From positions 23,649-75,313 of the forward strand of contig DIVD01000007.1 in NCBI GenBank assembly GCA_002423245.1: a stretch of 51,665 nt of DNA, read 5' to 3'. Of this stretch, positions 24,935-32,271 are shown piece after piece. The notes under the pieces are model-generated. The model did not search any database and was not told the origin of the DNA. It saw nothing but the letters and a program-made list of their open reading frames with translations. A program made the position numbers and the translations under genes. Position 1 is the stretch's first letter. Every line of letters starts with the position of its first letter. Source of the DNA: Rhodobacteraceae bacterium UBA6141. Its GTDB lineage: Bacteria; Pseudomonadota; Alphaproteobacteria; Rhodobacterales; Rhodobacteraceae.

Positions 24935-26327
24935 CGGTGGCCTCTGCCGGTTGATCCATGTCGTCGACCGACCCGATCATGTAGAAATCGCCCTCGTCGC
25001 GGCTGCTGAACTCACCCGACAAGATGCGCTCGCAACTGTCCAGCGTCTCGTCAAGCGCAACGAAACGGCCCTTGTTGCCGGTCATCGCCTCGGTGGAAAA
25101 GAACGGCTGGGTAAGAAAACGTTCCAGCTGGCGGGCCTGCCGCACCGTGGCGCGGTCGCGTTCGGACAGCTCCTCGAGGCCCAGCATCGCGATGATGTCC
25201 TTGAGATCATCGTACTCCGCCAGAGTGCTGCGAACGCTGCGCGCGATCCGGTAGTGGCGCGGACTGACCGTGCCGGGCGTCAGCATCCGCGAGAAGGATT
25301 TCAGCGGGTCGATCGCCGGGTAAAGCCCCTCGGAGGCCTTCTTGCGCGACAGCACGATCGAGGCGGACAGGTGCGCGAAGGTGTGGGTCGCCGCGGGGTC
25401 GGTGAAATCGTCGGCGGGTACATAGACCGCCTGGATCGAGGTCATGGTGCCCCGGTCGGTCGAACAGATCCGCTCCTCGAGATCGGCAAGCTCCGTGCCC
25501 AGCGTGGGCTGGTAGCCCACCCGGCTGGGGATGCGGCCCAGAAGGCCCGAGACTTCGGAGCCCGCCTGCACGAAGCGGAAGATGTTGTCGATCAGCACCA
25601 GCACGTTGCGGCGCAGGTCATCGCGGAAATACTCGGCCATGGTCAGCGCGGCATGGCCGACGCGGAACCGGACGCCAGGGCTTTCGTTCATCTGGCCGAA
25701 CATCATCACGGTGTTCTCCAGCACGCCGGCCTCTCCCATCTCGCGGTAGAGCTCCTCGGCCTCGCGCGAGCGTTCGCCGATCCCGCAGAACAGGCTCACG
25801 CCATCGTATTCGGCGACCATGTTGTGGATCATCTCGGTGATCAGCACGGTCTTGCCCACGCCCGCGCCGCCAAACAGCCCGGCCTTTCCGCCGCGTTCCA
25901 GCGGGCTCAGCAGGTCGATCGCCTTGATGCCCGTCTCGAAGATCGCCCCCTCCACCCGCCGCTGCGACAGGGGAACGGGCGGGCGCAGGATCGGGCGGCG
26001 GGGCAGGTCGCCCAGGGGCGGGCCATCGTCGATCGTTTCGCCGAAGACGTTGAACATCCGCCCCAGCACCTGCGCGCCCACCGGCACGTCGATGGGCCCG
26101 CCGGTATCGCGCACGGCAAGGCCGATCCGCAGGTCGGGCGTGGGGTTCATCACCAGCCCCCGGGCAAGGCCCTCGCCCGGCAGGCTTGCGACCTCGATCA
26201 CGATTTCAGGATCGCTCAGCGTCACGAGCCGGGTCGTGATCGCCGGCAACGCCCCATCGAACCGGATGTCGGCAATGCCGCCGCCAAGCCGCACGATATG
26301 GCCGATGCCGGTGTCGCGCTCCTTCAT
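24924..26327 (-). CDS. atpD: N-ATPase beta subunit (catalytic)
   Basis: 467 aa. The P-loop is GGAGVGKTVLITEM, the catalytic glutamate lies in GIGERSREAEELY, and the DELSEEN-like element reads LGLEELSERDRATV. The start MKERDTGIGHIVRLGGGIAD resembles other N-type betas. It is the first gene of atpDCQRBEFAG, an operon order unique to the N-ATPases, which are thought to work mainly as ATP-driven ion pumps. The promoter should lie in 26328-26505; I could not identify convincing boxes there. Confidence 0.94.
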   Translation of the reverse strand: MKERDTGIGHIVRLGGGIADIRFDGALPAITTRLVTLSDPEIVIEVASLPGEGLARGLVMNPTPDLRIGLAVRDTGGPIDVPVGAQVLGRMFNVFGETIDDGPPLGDLPRRPILRPPVPLSQRRVEGAIFETGIKAIDLLSPLERGGKAGLFGGAGVGKTVLITEMIHNMVAEYDGVSLFCGIGERSREAEELYREMGEAGVLENTVMMFGQMNESPGVRFRVGHAALTMAEYFRDDLRRNVLVLIDNIFRFVQAGSEVSGLLGRIPSRVGYQPTLGTELADLEERICSTDRGTMTSIQAVYVPADDFTDPAATHTFAHLSASIVLSRKKASEGLYPAIDPLKSFSRMLTPGTVSPRHYRIARSVRSTLAEYDDLKDIIAMLGLEELSERDRATVRQARQLERFLTQPFFSTEAMTGNKGRFVALDETLDSCERILSGEFSSRDEGDFYMIGSVDDMDQPAEATDAA

Positions 26328-26505
26328 TCACGATGATCCTTGCTCAAAGGCTGCGTTTTGCGGGTTCAGACCCACGCCAACGACGCATTCTGTTTCGCAG
26401 GTTAGCAGTCTTGCGGGCGTGACGTATACCCCGGGATGCCCCGGCGTCTGGCGAAACCTTGGGCGGCGTTGAAGATGCCTGCCACATCCGGCTTCGGAAC
26501 CGCCA

Positions 26506-27150
26506 TCACATGAGGCCGTCGTCCTCGTCCCGGGCGGCGCGAAGCCGGGTGACCGAGCGGCGAAGCCGTGGTGCGATCCGATCTGCGAGCCTGTCGATTG
26601 CGCGGGTCATTGCCGAGGCCACCTCTGCCCCCTCTGTCGCCGCGTCTTCGGACAGGGAGTAAGGCTCGCGCAGTGTCACGCGCTCGCCCGCGAGGATGTC
26701 GCCGCTTCGGCCTTCGAGCAGGCGCCAGCGAGCGACGAGAACGACGACGCCCTCGGAGCGCGCCTCGAAAGCTTCGAACTCCACCAGAATCTGCCCGTCC
26801 ACAGGCTTTGCGGGCGCAGTCGTCGTGATTATGACGCCCGGAACATGGCGCGCCAGGTTCAGGCTGAGCGCGCGTGTCGCCCCCACCGACAGGCGCTCGC
26901 CCCACCGCGCATCGGAAACCGGGGTGACGAGATTGCCGGGATAGCGGACCAGCATGTCCGTCGCGTCGAGATATTCCGGCACGAGCACGGGCGCGACCTC
27001 GATCACCGGCTGATCGGAGTAGGTCTCGACCGCCTCCTCGGTGCCGAGGGGCCTGCCAAGAATGTAGGTATCCGGCGGGTTGTTCGCACATGCGCCGAGG
27101 GCGATGCAGACCGCGCCGGTTACGGCGGTGCGGAGCGAAAGAAGTTTCAT
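26506..27150 (-). CDS. Lipoprotein of an Mla/Pqi-type transporter (ABC-type transport auxiliary)
   Basis: 214 aa. The signal ends in IALGAC with Cys21 as lipidation site. The mature protein (TYILGRPLGTEE, ARWGERLSVGATRAL, VDGQILVEFEAFEAR, GERVTLREPYS) follows the PqiC/YmbA ABC-auxiliary lipoprotein pattern: a periplasmic domain that works with MCE proteins. ATG 27150 was chosen because it begins the signal peptide; codons upstream belong to the mce gene in another frame. It follows the MCE gene by four bases as the last gene of the operon. Confidence 0.82.
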   Translation of the reverse strand: MKLLSLRTAVTGAVCIALGACANNPPDTYILGRPLGTEEAVETYSDQPVIEVAPVLVPEYLDATDMLVRYPGNLVTPVSDARWGERLSVGATRALSLNLARHVPGVIITTTAPAKPVDGQILVEFEAFEARSEGVVVLVARWRLLEGRSGDILAGERVTLREPYSLSEDAATEGAEVASAMTRAIDRLADRIAPRLRRSVTRLRAARDEDDGLM

Positions 27151-27154
27151 CAGG

Positions 27155-28120
27155 CTACCTTCCTCTGAGGACCGCGCTGGGGTCGCGCTCGACCGTGTTC
27201 GCGAAGCCTCGCAGCGCGGCGGCACCTGCGGCGAGGTTGCTCGCGGCGGCCTCCAGGTTGACGCGCAGGCGCGATCGCGGTGCGACCAGCCCTTCAAGCG
27301 AAGCGACCAGAGCCTCGGCGCGCTCCGCAGCACCGTTGGCCGAATCCAGCACGCTGGCAAGCTCCGGCCCCCGCGCTGCAAGTTGTGCGCGGGCGTCTCC
27401 TATGAGGCCGTCGAGCTGTTCGAGCGACGCCGAGATGTCGGACTTGACCTCGATCACGGCGCCTTCGGTGGTCGCGAGGGTCCGGTCTGCGGTCTCCACC
27501 AGGTTTCGGGAGCTTTCAAGCAGAGGGCCCAGTTCACCCTCGAGTTTCGCGGTCAGGCGGTTGACGTTCTCCAGCACATCCTGCGCCGACTGGACGACAT
27601 CCTGCACCGGAACCTGCTCCAGCGCACTCAGCAGACGCTCGATGCCCGATTGCACGGCAGGGATCTGCGGCAGCCCGCTGTCGTCATCTTGGACAATCTC
27701 GGTCACGGCGTCGGGACGGAAGTCGAGATCGATGCGCAACATGCCGGTGACGAAGCTCTGCGAGGCAAGCTGCGCGCTCAGCCCCTCGGCGATCAGCCGC
27801 TCGAGCCGCGTGCCCCGCGCCTCTGGCTGCGGGCCACGCAGCACCACCTGATCGGGCAGGATCTGGACGATGACCGGGATCCGGGCCTCGCCCTCGGCCG
27901 AGATCTGCAGGGCGATCTTCTGGACGGTGCCAACGCGGACGCCGCGGAACGTCACCGGGGCGCCGATGTCGAGGCCGGCGACCGAGCCCTCGAAGTAGAT
28001 GATGGCCCGCTCGGTCGATTCGAAAAGCCGGCCGCCGCCGAAAAACAGGATCGCGGCCACGGCGACGGCGATGGCGCCGAAAACGAAGCCGCCGAGTACC
28101 GCGGGGTTAGCCTTTGCCAT
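27155..28120 (-). CDS. MCE-domain (MlaD-like) periplasmic lipid-binding protein
   Basis: 321 aa. An N-terminal anchor helix (AVLGGFVFGAIAVAVAAILF, 8-27) is followed by an MCE domain (about 38-115) with GSVAGLDIGAPVTFRGVRVG. The rest is a long helical region (about 150-310; DVLENVNRLTAKLEGEL, LESSRNLVETADRTL) like those that form a needle or tunnel in Pqi/Mce complexes. It should oligomerise into a hexameric lipid channel between the inner membrane ABC complex and the periplasm. It overlaps the ATPase gene by 14 bases. Confidence 0.86.
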   Translation of the reverse strand: MAKANPAVLGGFVFGAIAVAVAAILFFGGGRLFESTERAIIYFEGSVAGLDIGAPVTFRGVRVGTVQKIALQISAEGEARIPVIVQILPDQVVLRGPQPEARGTRLERLIAEGLSAQLASQSFVTGMLRIDLDFRPDAVTEIVQDDDSGLPQIPAVQSGIERLLSALEQVPVQDVVQSAQDVLENVNRLTAKLEGELGPLLESSRNLVETADRTLATTEGAVIEVKSDISASLEQLDGLIGDARAQLAARGPELASVLDSANGAAERAEALVASLEGLVAPRSRLRVNLEAAASNLAAGAAALRGFANTVERDPSAVLRGR

Positions 28121-28907
28121 GTGCAGGCTCCGTGTCGGCGGGATCGGCCCGTTCGCGCTGCATGAAGGCCCGGACCGTCGGGTGGTCGCAGCCGGCCTGC
28201 AGATCCCGCGGCGCGCCATGGGCGATTGCCGTCTTCGTGTCGGTGTCGAGAAAGAGCCCGTCGTCGCAGATGTCAAGCAGGCTCGGCAATTCGTGGCTGA
28301 CCATCACGATGCTCGCCCCCAACCCGTCGCGCAACTCGAGGATCAGGTCGTCGAGCCGCTTCGAGGCGATGGGATCGAGTCCCGCGGAAGGCTCGTCGAG
28401 AAAAAGGACATCCGGGTCGAGCGCCAGTGCCCGGGCGAGCCCGGCGCGCTTGCGCATGCCCCCTGACAGTTCCGACGGCATCACGTCGGCGGCATGGGCC
28501 AGCCCCACCAGCGCGAGCTTCAGGCGCACCAGCGCCGTGATCGCGTCGGGATCGAGCGTCGCGAACATCTGAAGCGGCAGGGCCACGTTCTCGGCCACCG
28601 TCATCGAGCTCCAGAGTGCGCCGTTCTGGAACACGATTCCGAAGCGGCGGCCCATCTCGATCCGTCGCGCCTCGGATGCGGCCCAATAATCCTCGTTGTC
28701 GACGAAGACGGCTCCCGCCGCCGGGCGAAGAAGCCCGATCATCGCCTTCAGCACGGTGCTCTTGCCGCACCCGCTCGGCCCCATCACCGCGAAGATGGAG
28801 CCGCGCCGGATCGAGAAGCTGAGCCCCTGCTGAACCAGCTTCGGCCCGAAGGCGAGCGTCAGTCCCTCGACGCGCAACAGATCGTCTGCCGATGCCTCAC
28901 GTGTCAT
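28107..28907 (-). CDS. ABC transporter ATPase of the Mla/Mce-type lipid system
   Basis: 266 aa. Walker A GPSGCGKST (43-51), signature LSGGMRKRAGLARAL, Walker B VLFLDEP followed by SAGLDP, and the switch histidine in MVSHEL are all intact. GIVFQNGALWSSMTVAENV is characteristic of MlaF-like ATPases. It powers phospholipid movement with the permease four bases upstream. ATG 28907 gives the conserved N-terminus; a further upstream in-frame ATG at 28943 lies inside the permease gene. Confidence 0.9.
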   Translation of the reverse strand: MTREASADDLLRVEGLTLAFGPKLVQQGLSFSIRRGSIFAVMGPSGCGKSTVLKAMIGLLRPAAGAVFVDNEDYWAASEARRIEMGRRFGIVFQNGALWSSMTVAENVALPLQMFATLDPDAITALVRLKLALVGLAHAADVMPSELSGGMRKRAGLARALALDPDVLFLDEPSAGLDPIASKRLDDLILELRDGLGASIVMVSHELPSLLDICDDGLFLDTDTKTAIAHGAPRDLQAGCDHPTVRAFMQRERADPADTEPAHGKG

Positions 28908-28911
28908 CGCG

Positions 28912-30048
28912 TCATATTCCCAATGCGTCGGCGCAGACGGCAAAGATGCCGTCGAGCGCGATCACCCCGACGATTCCCGCCACCACGGCGCTGGTCGCGG
29001 CGCGCCCCACATCCGCCGCGCTGCGACCGGCGCTGAGTCCGATGTGGCAGCCCGCAAGCGCCACCAGAGCCCCGAACGCGAGCACTTTCACCAATCCGAA
29101 GACGAATTGCGTGCTGTTCAGGGCGCCTCGGGTCTCGACGAGATAGGCGGTTGCCGAGAGATCGAGCGTTGCCACGCCAACGACCAGGCCGCCCATGAGT
29201 CCGAAGGCGCAGGCGTAGATGTAAAGAAGCGGCATCATGGCGACAAGCGCCACGACCCGCGGCAGCACGAGGTAATCGTAAACCGGAATGCCGAGCGCCT
29301 TCAGCGCATCAATCTCCTCGTTGCCCTGCATGGTGGCAAGCTGGGCGGCATAGGCGCCGCCCGTCCGGCCGGCCATGACGACCGCGGTCATCACCGCCGC
29401 CATCTCGCGCACCATGGCGATGCCGACCAGATCGGCCACGAAGATCTCCGCCCCGAAGCGGCGCAACTGGACCGCGCCGACGAAGCCCAGGATGCCGCCG
29501 ACCAGCCCGTTGACGATCGCGACGATGCCAAGCGCCCCGGCGCCCGCCTCGCGCATCAGCAGCAGCACGTCGACCGCGCGCATGCGCGCCCGCCCGGTGA
29601 GCGCAACAAGGCCGCGCTGCACGGTTTCGCCGACGAGGGCGGCGACGGCAACCGCGTCGCGCCAGCGGGCCCGGGTCCGGTGGCCCACGCGCGCCAGCAG
29701 GGTCTCGCGCGTGGCGGGCCTTGCGGGGAATTCTTCCGGGACTTCGGTCGCGAGGGCGAGAAGCCGGCTCGCCGCCTGCGGAAGGCCCGCCGCATCGACC
29801 TCCAGCCGCGTTGCCGCATCGCGCAGCATCTTTGCGAAGACCACGAGGGCGCTGTCCCACGCGCCGAGGCCGCCGGTATCGAACGAGAGCCGCTCGGCGT
29901 CTCCCGCCTCGTCAAGGATCCGCTCGACCGTCGCCTGGTCCCGCACGCCGGTTTCGCGGGCCAGCCAGTCTCCCTCGAGGATCAGCAGGGCGCTGCGTTC
30001 CTCTGTCCGCGCGAGTCGCCAGGCGGGTGCCGTCCTCGATGTTGTCAA
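28912..30048 (-). CDS. MlaE-type permease with N-terminal STAS-like domain
   Basis: About 378 aa. Residues 1-110 form a STAS-like domain (LEGDWLARETG, then SFDTGGLGAWDSALVVF), the part usually supplied separately as MlaB. The rest is an MlaE permease with GGAYAAQLATMQGNEEIDAL and LPRVVALVAMMPLLYIYACA. The start is set at a TTG (30048) because GGGAGG lies eight bases before it; an in-frame ATG at 30111 has no ribosome site and adds 21 non-homologous codons. It is the first gene of the four-gene lipid-transport operon. No MlaC homologue is nearby. Confidence 0.82.
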   Translation of the reverse strand: MTTSRTAPAWRLARTEERSALLILEGDWLARETGVRDQATVERILDEAGDAERLSFDTGGLGAWDSALVVFAKMLRDAATRLEVDAAGLPQAASRLLALATEVPEEFPARPATRETLLARVGHRTRARWRDAVAVAALVGETVQRGLVALTGRARMRAVDVLLLMREAGAGALGIVAIVNGLVGGILGFVGAVQLRRFGAEIFVADLVGIAMVREMAAVMTAVVMAGRTGGAYAAQLATMQGNEEIDALKALGIPVYDYLVLPRVVALVAMMPLLYIYACAFGLMGGLVVGVATLDLSATAYLVETRGALNSTQFVFGLVKVLAFGALVALAGCHIGLSAGRSAADVGRAATSAVVAGIVGVIALDGIFAVCADALGI

Positions 30049-30282
30049 GAAGCCCGCCTCCCGAGGCAGTATTGATGGGCGCCCGGACAACGCCCTTCGA
30101 AGCAAACACATGGAATCGTCGTTCGACGCCGGCCGGGATACTCCTTATCGAACGGGAAAAGAAGCCTTATGGTTTCCCGCAGGTGACTGGACCCTTGATC
30201 CATGGCAGGTTCGCGGGACCGGGAACTGGCATTCGAACGCTGCGGCACCGGGCGAGCGTAACGCGACGGGGTTTCGAACATC

Positions 30283-31266
30283 ATGCGCGCGATGCAACTG
30301 AATGAGATCGGCGCGGCCCTGCAACCGGTCGAGCGGGACGATCCGGTGCCGGGCGAGGGGGAAATCCGGCTGCGGGTCGAGGCCTGTGCCGTATGCCGGA
30401 CCGATCTGCATGTGGTCGATGGCGACCTTCCCGACCCGAAGCTGCCGCTGATTCCCGGTCACGAGATCGTCGGCATCGTCGATCGCGTCGGCGCGGGCGT
30501 CGAGGCCTCGCGGCTGGGGCGCCGGGTCGGCGTCCCGTGGCTGGGCCAGACCTGCGGATGCTGCGCCTATTGCGCGATGGGGCGCGAGAACCTGTGCGAC
30601 AGGCCGGCCTTTACCGGCTACACGCGCGACGGCGGCTTTGCGAGCCATGTCATCGCCAGCTCCGCCTTTGCCTTCGACCTCGACTCCGATGCCGACCCCG
30701 TCGCGCTGGCGCCACTGCTCTGCGCCGGACTGATCGGCTGGCGGTCGCTGCAGGCCGCCGGCGAGGGGCGGCGGATCGGCATCTACGGCTTTGGCGCGGC
30801 CGCGCACATCATCGCGCAGGTTGCGATCTGGCAGGGCCGGGAGATCCTTGCCTTCACCCGGCCCGGCGATGGCGAGGCGCAGCGCTTCGCGCGCGATCTC
30901 GGCGCAAGCTGGGCCGGCGGCTCCGACGAGCGCCCGGGGCGCGACCTCGACGCGGCGATCATCTTCGCCCCTGTCGGCGCGCTGGTGCCGACGGCCCTGG
31001 CCGCGGTTCGCAAGGGCGGGCGGGTTGTCTGCGGCGGCATCCACATGAGCGACATCCCCGCCATGCCCTATGCCTTGCTCTGGCAGGAGCGCGAACTGGT
31101 GTCGGTGGCGAACCTGACGCGCCACGACGCCGAGGTGTTCTTTCCCGTCGCGCACGAGGCGGGCGTGCGTACGCACACTCGGACCTATGCTCTTGAAGAG
31201 GCGAATGCCGCGCTCGCCGATCTTCGCGCCGGCCGCTTCAGCGGCGCGGCGGTTCTGGTTCCCTGA
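30283..31266 (+). CDS. Zinc-dependent alcohol dehydrogenase (AdhA-like)
   Basis: 327 aa, medium-chain dehydrogenase. Catalytic zinc ligands are Cys38 (ACAVCRTDLH), His60-Glu61 (GHEIVG) and probably Cys145 (LLCAGLIGW). Structural zinc is held by Cys91, 94, 97 and 105. The Rossmann loop is GIYGFGAAAHII, with Ala replacing the third Gly. It probably interconverts short-chain alcohols and aldehydes with NAD(H). Orthologues are frequent beside stress-gene islands. It diverges from the lipid-transport operon and converges on hsp20 across a strong hairpin. Acetaldehyde made by EutBC could be a substrate, but the two loci are 20 kb apart. Confidence 0.88.
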   Translation: MRAMQLNEIGAALQPVERDDPVPGEGEIRLRVEACAVCRTDLHVVDGDLPDPKLPLIPGHEIVGIVDRVGAGVEASRLGRRVGVPWLGQTCGCCAYCAMGRENLCDRPAFTGYTRDGGFASHVIASSAFAFDLDSDADPVALAPLLCAGLIGWRSLQAAGEGRRIGIYGFGAAAHIIAQVAIWQGREILAFTRPGDGEAQRFARDLGASWAGGSDERPGRDLDAAIIFAPVGALVPTALAAVRKGGRVVCGGIHMSDIPAMPYALLWQERELVSVANLTRHDAEVFFPVAHEAGVRTHTRTYALEEANAALADLRAGRFSGAAVLVP

Positions 31267-31276
31267 CGGGCGCGGC

Positions 31277-31300
31277 CGGGCGGGCCTGTGAGCCCGCCCG
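31277..31300. terminator. Bidirectional GC-rich hairpin between adh and hsp20
   Basis: CGGGCGGGC (31277-31285) and GCCCGCCCG (31292-31300) form a perfect 9-bp stem with a six-base loop, between two convergent stop codons (31266 and 31313). The position is right for a shared terminator; there is no T-tract. Confidence 0.5.
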
Positions 31301-31312
31301 CCGGCGGGGCGC

Positions 31313-31870
31313 TCAGCCGGCCTTGACGCTGATCTGCTTTTCGCTCTGCTTTGCCGCCGGCGATTTCGGCAGCCTCACGGTCAGCACGCCCTTGTTCAGG
31401 GTCGCGTCGATCGCGTCGGCATCCACGCCCTCGGGAACCCGGAACACGCGCTGGAAGGAGCCGTAGCGGCGCTCGGAGATGTAGTATTCCTTCTCGCGCT
31501 CCTCCTTCTCCTCATTCTTTTCGCCCTTGATCGTCAGGTTGCCGTTCGAGAGCCTGATCGAGACATCCTTCTCGTCGAGACCCGGCAACTCTGCGGTGAT
31601 CTCGTAGGCGTCCGGCTTTTCGACCAGGTCCATCACCGGCGCCACCTGCCAGCTTTCCAGGCGCGGCCAGGTCAGTTCGAACGTGGACGGGCGGCCGAAG
31701 GGCAGCCGCCATCCGGCGGGGCGGAAGTCTTCAAAGAGCCGGTTGACCTCGCGCCGCAGCGACTCGAACGGCGCCATGATCTCCTCGCCTGCTGTGGGAG
31801 CCTTGGCTTGGGTTTCCGCGGCAGCCGCGGTTCCGGTTTCGGCGGGTGCCTTTGTCGCGGTGTCTTCCAT
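31313..31870 (-). CDS. Small heat-shock protein, Hsp20/alpha-crystallin family
   Basis: 185 aa. A variable Ala/Thr-rich N-terminus (1-30) and RREVNRLFEDFRP precede an alpha-crystallin domain (about 80-170) with PDAYEITAELPGLDEKDVSI, then NGNLTIKGEK and the closing GVLTVRLPK. The tail holds an ISV motif for oligomer contacts. It is an ATP-independent holdase that keeps unfolded proteins soluble. GGAGG lies seven bases before ATG 31870. An RpoH-like promoter is readable upstream, and FNR-type boxes lie beyond that. Confidence 0.93.
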   Translation of the reverse strand: MEDTATKAPAETGTAAAAETQAKAPTAGEEIMAPFESLRREVNRLFEDFRPAGWRLPFGRPSTFELTWPRLESWQVAPVMDLVEKPDAYEITAELPGLDEKDVSIRLSNGNLTIKGEKNEEKEEREKEYYISERRYGSFQRVFRVPEGVDADAIDATLNKGVLTVRLPKSPAAKQSEKQISVKAG

Positions 31871-31937
31871 GGGGGATCCTCCAGACCGGGATTGAACGCC
31901 CGCCCGCCATGCGGGACAGGCAGACAGGACTCGGACG

Positions 31938-31965
31938 CGATGCGGTCTCGCGACCTTGGCTCAAG
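31938..31965 (-). promoter_or_regulatory. Putative heat-shock (RpoH-like) promoter of hsp20
   Basis: Read leftward, CTTGAG (31960-31965) is followed after 14 bases by CCGCATCG (31938-31945). This resembles the sigma-32 pattern CTTGAA, 11-16 bases, CCCCATNT. The predicted start would lie about 60 bases before the hsp20 ATG. Moderate support only: the -10 element matches imperfectly. Confidence 0.4.
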
Positions 31966-31990
31966 ACACCCGATTCGCGTGCCGCCGGCC

Positions 31991-32039
31991 ATGACCTGGA
32001 TCAATGCAGCCCCGCCGGATTCCGGTTGATCGAGATCAA
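31991..32039. promoter_or_regulatory. FNR/Anr/FixK-type boxes upstream of hsp20 and the triple-fusion gene
   Basis: TTGATCGAGATCAA at 32026-32039 is a perfect match to the symmetric TTGAT-N4-ATCAA site bound by FNR, FnrL, Anr and FixK regulators. A second, half-degenerate site, ATGACCTGGATCAA, lies at 31991-32004 with one intact ATCAA arm. Centres are 35 bases apart. They sit in the 401-base divergent gap and could serve hsp20, the fusion gene or both. This is the clearest regulator site in the window and suggests low-oxygen induction. Confidence 0.65.
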
Positions 32040-32108
32040 GGCGCGCGACGCGGTTCTGCCAGAGCCTGGAGAGCAAGACCGGAGGGGTCGTTCGGGAGGG
32101 GATCGTCA

Positions 32109-32261
32109 ATGCGCAGGGCGAAGATCCGGGTTCTTCTGGCGGACACGGCCCGCCTGCCCGTCCGCATGCCCGTCCCCGTCCCCGTCGATGCAGGAAGACG
32201 CGGGAGGTGGCGGGTGTTCCCCGCCGCGCGCCGCTGCAGCAGGCATACCTGTCGGGTATAG
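32109..32261 (+). CDS. Possible small ORF upstream of the fusion gene
   Basis: A 50-residue frame, MRRAKIRVLLADTARLPVRM onward, starts 10 bases after GGGAGGGG and ends ten bases before the fusion-gene ATG. The DNA has a short CCCGTC-rich repetitive tract (about 32156-32195) that produces a PVPVPV run, so the composition is unusual. It could be a leader peptide or simply leader RNA. No homologue is recognised; the good ribosome site is the only argument for translation. Confidence 0.22.
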   Translation: MRRAKIRVLLADTARLPVRMPVPVPVDAGRRGRWRVFPAARRCSRHTCRV

Positions 32262-32271
32262 GGATCGCGTC

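Noticed and set aside
26328..26420. FNR-like site upstream of atpD (TTGAGCAAGGATCA)
   Set aside because: The spacing and second half-site do not fit TTGAT-N4-ATCAA when aligned base by base.
32109..32261. The 50-residue frame before the triple fusion as a firm gene
   Set aside because: It has a good ribosome site but sits in a repetitive GTCCCC tract and has no recognisable homologue, so it is listed only with low confidence.
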